A stretch of 64,000 bases of DNA from Pictodentalium vernedei (lineage: Eukaryota; Mollusca; Scaphopoda; Dentaliida; Dentaliidae), in NCBI GenBank assembly GCA_031216915.1, contig CM062289.1, forward strand, positions 448,408,910-448,472,909. Direction: 5' to 3'. Positions 52,101 through 58,100 of the stretch are shown here, in pieces. The position numbers and the translations under genes were made by a program. The notes under the pieces are model-generated. The model did not search any database, was not told the origin of the DNA, and worked only from the letters and a program-made list of their open reading frames with translations. Every line of letters starts with the position of its first letter. Position 1 is the stretch's first letter.

Positions 52101-55100
52101 ACGAATCACACACAAACAAGACCCGGTTGTGTTTTTTCCCCATTTTCTAAGATGTGGGACATCTGTGGAAATATTTATTTTTAGCTGTCCCAATACATAG
52201 AGTAAATACGGTAGCCAAAGATGATGAAAGTGACCTTAAACACCAATAAATAGATAAATCAATACCTGCAGTACTACTACTGCTAACTTAACTTGTCAGA
52301 TTGCTCCCTCTGTGGGCTTTTGAGACAATACGACCATTTTTCATATATTCAGAGCGATCCATTTCTATTTTTGCCCCAAGATTCATTTTTATTAGTCGGA
52401 CATACCTCCGTCATGGTGAATCATCTCTCATCTTCTTGACTGTCTTAAAAATTAGAACAAGAAAGCTTACTTGCTTTCCAACCTTCAATATAAAAGTTTA
52501 TTTAATGCTCAGGCATCAATTCACGCTGAAAAATTAAGTCATATTCCCCTGTCGGTCGGCAAAACAAAATATCAAAATGATATTTAGAAATCGATATTTC
52601 ATCGTAGGTTCGGATGACGAATCACATGTACTTTAAACGAGTCAGCACATCAGTAATGAATTCCAGAGTCCCAAATACAAACGAATTCGAATAATTGATA
52701 GTGACAGTGACTAAATCAATTCATTAAATCAGCGGTTTCAAAGTTTGACTTTCTCATTCACCTTCCAGCGAAACAGCCGAAATCACTTTCAAATTTCTTC
52801 AGTTCAACTTCACACGTCTTCAGTGCATTGAGTTCAGAAAAAATAAAATGACGTGTCTTGTTATTGAAAATAAGAAAGTGGTGTTTTTTGTTATTGTTCT
52901 ATTTCTTCGAAACACATAGCGATTATTTCAATTCGCCAGCCTTGGTAAATCGTAAAGTTAGGGGAGAAATAAGACGGGACTACTTTTTGTGCGGATATTC
53001 ACACATTCCAATGGTTGGAGTTTGGTTGTTGTAATTTTTGTATGGACGCCGGTTCGGCACATAAATTTTGCGCCTTAATGGCAAATAAAGGTCACAGATT
53101 GGAGAGTTTGTAGTCGTAGAGCATTAAATAAAACGAAAATTCACGAAAATTTGATGAATACCGAAAATATCTCGTTCGTGGCTACAAGAAATATGAGGAT
53201 CTTCACTCGCGACTGCGTCGCTCGTGAAGATCCTCATATTTCTTTGTAGCCACTCACGAGATATTTTCGGTATTCATCAAATTTTCGTGAATATCCTCTA
53301 TATTTTGCACACAAAATTCTTTATATCCTCTGACAGTTTCAGCCCCATAACAAAACCCGTTGGGGGAGTTATCATTACATACATACATTCAACACACCCT
53401 GCATTATAGAGATTCTCTTGACGCGAGGTGACCCTGGCTGTTAAAGGTGTCTTTAAACCCCAATAAATAAATATAGAGATTCTAATTTGTGCAGTCTTGA
53501 TTAATTTAATGGCTAACAAAGCTTGATTATCAGTTGTTAAAAACATTGTAACAATTCTTTCTCATTTTCAGATCGTAAACGGAAAAGGGACTTTTCTTCA
53601 GGAGATGAAAGTGATGAGGAACTACCGCCATCAAAATCAGCACGGCGATCCCGACAACAGACTTCTAGAACACGTTTGAGCAATCAAAATGGTGATTTAG
53701 ATTATGAAGTTGGCTACAAGTCTTCTCGGAGGGCTCCATCTGAATTATCTGTAAGTATATGAATACCCAGTGGCTGGAGTAGAATACAGTGGCACAAATC
53801 CTAGACATTAGCTTGGTCTAATTGAATATAATTCCCCAATTCTGCTGATACATTGGGTAAAGGGTTAACCAATTAATTACGGCCCTGAAAAAAAATTTTC
53901 GGGGTGGCATCTTGTGTTTATCATTACCGTCCATTTGTCCATCAGGAAGACCTTTGTGTCCACTCCATAACTCTTTGAGATGCTTCTTTGGATTTTGTTG
54001 AAACTTGGTATACATGTTGCTTACGAGGAGGCGATGTGTCACACACACAATTTTTTTGTTCAATGGAGGTTAAGGTCACAGACCAAGGTAGACTTTCCGT
54101 CAGGAAGATTTTCGTGTCTGCTCCATAACACTAAGATGCTTCGTTGGATTTTGTTGAAACTTGGAATACATGTTGCTTATGGAGAGACGATGTGTCGCGA
54201 AAATTATTTTTTTTGTTTGATTGAGGTCAAGGTTACAGATCAAGGTCATTGCCATGTAGGGGCATAGTCATTTTCGAGTGACAATCTCTTTTATTTTTAA
54301 GTTTGCATTTGTAATAAAAAGAGAGCATGCAGCTGCCAAAATGACCACTTGAGAGGGTCTGAGAAACAGACATTTATCTTTTTTATTAGGCCTAAGTCTT
54401 TGGATTTAAAACTGATCAATTGTAATATTTTTTTTACAGGTTTGTGAAGAGTTGATAACTAGATTGATGAAAAACAAAGCAAGCTGGCCTTTCATAGAGC
54501 GGGTTGATAAAAAGCAGGTAAAGTGAAATGAAAATTATCTTCATTCTCATGTTTACATTTCTAGTTTAACCCTTTACCTAACATAGTAGCAAAAAACGGC
54601 CAGAAAATTAATGATATTAAGCCTACCACAGCTTAAAATATCTCAGAAGTTTCTCCGTGAAACCATACGAAGATGGTTATCATTAGAACCAGCTCGTCAA
54701 GCTGGTTCTAATGATATCCATACTTGTATGGTTTTATTGGAAAATAGTGAAATTTGTTTTCGAAAAATGTGAAATTTAATTTATTTTTTAAAAATTCTGT
54801 GCTAGGTAAAGGGTTAATGATTTGACATTTGGTTTTCTTCCATCCCTTCATTTGAGCAAAGATTTATTGAATGCTTACATAATATTTTGTGTAACTGACT
54901 GTTTTGCTGATGACACGTCCCTGGTTCATAGGCCGAAGATAGCTGTTGAAAGCAAACACCATTGTTATTGTTTTCTTGTGAAAAAAGCTTTCAATGATGA
55001 TGCAAAATTCGAAAATTAGGAATTTTCTGATCTTCTACATCAAAATCTGTAATGGGTTTTCTTCATACAATGATAAACTTTTGCATACAGTAGAACCCGC

Positions 55101-58100
55101 TCTGTTGGATATCTTTTAATTGAATAACCCTTTTCATTGCATGTAACTTCAAAACACTTTGCAAGTGATATGAAACTTTCTTGGTGTAGCTATTGTCAAG
55201 GTAATTATGAATGTAGAATGTAGTTGGTGGCTTTAGCATCTCTCCTGTTCACTGTACAGTGGAACTTGGCATTATTCTATTATATCTTGCTCATGGAGCT
55301 CTGTCAAACAAGATATAATAGATTAAATCCCTGTATTGGATGTACCGAGGCCAAATAGGTCTATAAACAATGAAAAACTGGGGAGAGTCAGGGTAATTTT
55401 TTGACAGGTTGCAAGATTGTTTACTCAATTAACAGGAGTTTATTCTATAACATTTTTTTCAATTAACAGGTCAAATGTGTACTGCTGGAATGGTAAATGG
55501 TTTTGTGTTGAGAAATTATATTCAATTAACAGGGTTATTCAGTTATGAGATATCCAATTAAGGGGGCTCCAGTGTATTAGCACATCCCAGTCAAGTCACA
55601 TACCCAACTTTAACCCGATACCGAGGTATAACCCCCCCAAAAATACAGAAACTGATAGAGAACTCAAAATTCCAATATCGCCCATCTCAACTTTGGAGAG
55701 AAAAGTGGAAAGATAATTTTGACCAGCTCACAACCCATTCGTGATACTAGTGAATTTCTCTCTCCACTTTTGTGTTCACAGTATTCTATAGAATTTTGTA
55801 TTTCGTCGTGTGTGGAAACAGGGTTCGTATGGGTCATGGAATCCTGGAAAAGTCATGGAATTTTGAGAGAAAAAATTCCTGGGCCTTGAAAAGTTTTGGA
55901 AAATGGGCTGGAAGGGTTCAAGTTTTGGAAAAGCCATGGAATTTGTAACCAGGTTTAAAAGGGATTGATTTTGTGTAAATATTACGTGCGACTTGCTAAA
56001 AAATTATGCAAAAAACAAAGTTTTCTGTTTGGGTGCAAACTAACCCGGTCATGGAATTTTTTTTGAAAAGTTTTGGAAAAGTCATGGAATTTAATTCTCT
56101 GAAAATGTATGAACCCTGTAATATGTATGCAATGATGTAACAAATGGTCAGTACGGTACATTCAAGAATATGCATAGTTTGTTTTCCCTAGCAATGGGTG
56201 GTTAATTGGTAATGGAATGGTTCATTAACTCTTAACCCGCTAAGTATATTTAAATTATTTTGGGGGGGGCCACGGTGGCATCGCGGTAACCGGTTCTCGT
56301 CAGATCACCGCAGTTAAGCAACGTCAAACGCGGTTAGTAGTTGGATGGGTGACCATTTCAGCGACTGATTCGTGCTCCCGCGTTGTGTCCTTGGGCAAGG
56401 CACTTAACCCCGATTGCCCACATGGGGGCACGATGATGCTGTGTACTAAGGCGTACTGCACGTCGATGGTGCACATGTCTTCAACCAATCTAACCCTGCC
56501 TGTGCCACGGTGCAGAGTTCAGAGTTACGATGTTGGAGAGCTGACAGCTGCTTGGTGGTTTTCTCCGGGTACTCCGGCTTCCTCCACCCGTAAAACTGTC
56601 ACCGACATGGTATGACCCTGGCTGTTAATGTGTCGTTAAACCCTAATAAAATAAAATAAATTATTTTTCATCAAATCTAGTCATGGCTGCTCTGAAGCAG
56701 CCATGACTAGATTTGATAAAAAATTCATCTGATTTCATCTCTAGAAATCTTTGCTCAAAAACTCCATGTAAATTACAATGGGGAAATTTGGTTAATTGTG
56801 TCCAAATTATACTTATTTCAGTGACAAGAGATTTTGTGTCTTAGACAGGAATAAGGGTCACGCGGTGGCTCAGTGGTAGACTTGGACTTTTATGCTAGAG
56901 GTTCTGAGTTTGATCCCCGTCCGGGACGACCCACGTTGTATTTTGTATTGCCTCGTGTGTGGAAAACTTGGATCAGTACTCTTTGTATTGACTTTTTTTT
57001 TTTTTTATAGGTTCCTGATTATTACGAAATTATAAAAAGGCCAATGACATTCCAAACAATCAAACAAAAGCTAGCTCGACTGTCATATTCTGCTCCCCAG
57101 GATGTCATTGCTGATGTAGCATTAACATTGAACAATGCAGAAGAATACAACAAGGTAAATATTTTTAAAATAATGACCTTTTTTCTCCCACTTCTTTCAA
57201 GAACAGCAGTTTTTCATCTTAGTTCATCTCAAATTCAAAAAAATATTTTGTGCTATCATTACTTTTATTTCAAAATAGCGAACTTTATTCAGAGTAGATG
57301 TACAAATACTACATGGCAGCCTCGAATATTCAAGCTTGTCATTATCAGAATTGCAGCAGGGCCATAATGGTCCGCCTAAAATGGGTCCAGGAGGGCCATT
57401 TTTGGTCTACCTTAATTCATCAAAGAAGGGCGACTGAGGTCGGGCCTATTGTTGAGTTGACACGAAGTTAGTTGAGCTTTGCCGATCCAGTGACCAGTGA
57501 TGTCCCACAAATATCAAAACAGTTTACCTTGGGTACCGGCAAGAAATTTGGTGAAAAAAAACCCAAAGAATAATACATACTGGTAAATATATTGGAAGAA
57601 TTGTTACTCAATAAAGAAATATTTTGATATGCTGTTATTTTGAAACCAACTTTTCCAAAAACGGGAGTTTGAAAACAAGAAAGGAAACCTGGAATCAGCT
57701 GTTCAAAACAGAGCTCTGCACATCAAGGGAGAGGACTCCACACACGTGGATGAAATGACGTGACACATGGCAAATAAAATTAAAACAAAGCTGCTGTTGG
57801 GTGAAGCGACCTGCGTATTTTTTTGTATTTAGCTGGATATATTAATTTATTATAAATAGCCCATCACTCAGAATTCTGATACAAATTCATGGATAAGGCT
57901 TTATACGTAAAGAAATCCTCACATTGACAAAATGAGTGACATTTTACAGATATGAAACGTTGGTCACTTCGCTCATTTGCATACCAATTTTTGTTGGAAT
58001 GTTTGGAAATTTTGTTGGCATGTTCTGTGCATAATTCTTGACAGACGAGGGGTGAAATTACATGCACAGGCACCTGCTCCCGGCCATTTGACGAAATATA

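Noticed and set aside
56262..56360. Genuine 5S rRNA gene
   Set aside because: Only the internal promoter-like parts match, the sequence continues into a SINE body with tail and target duplication, and the 5S ends are missing.
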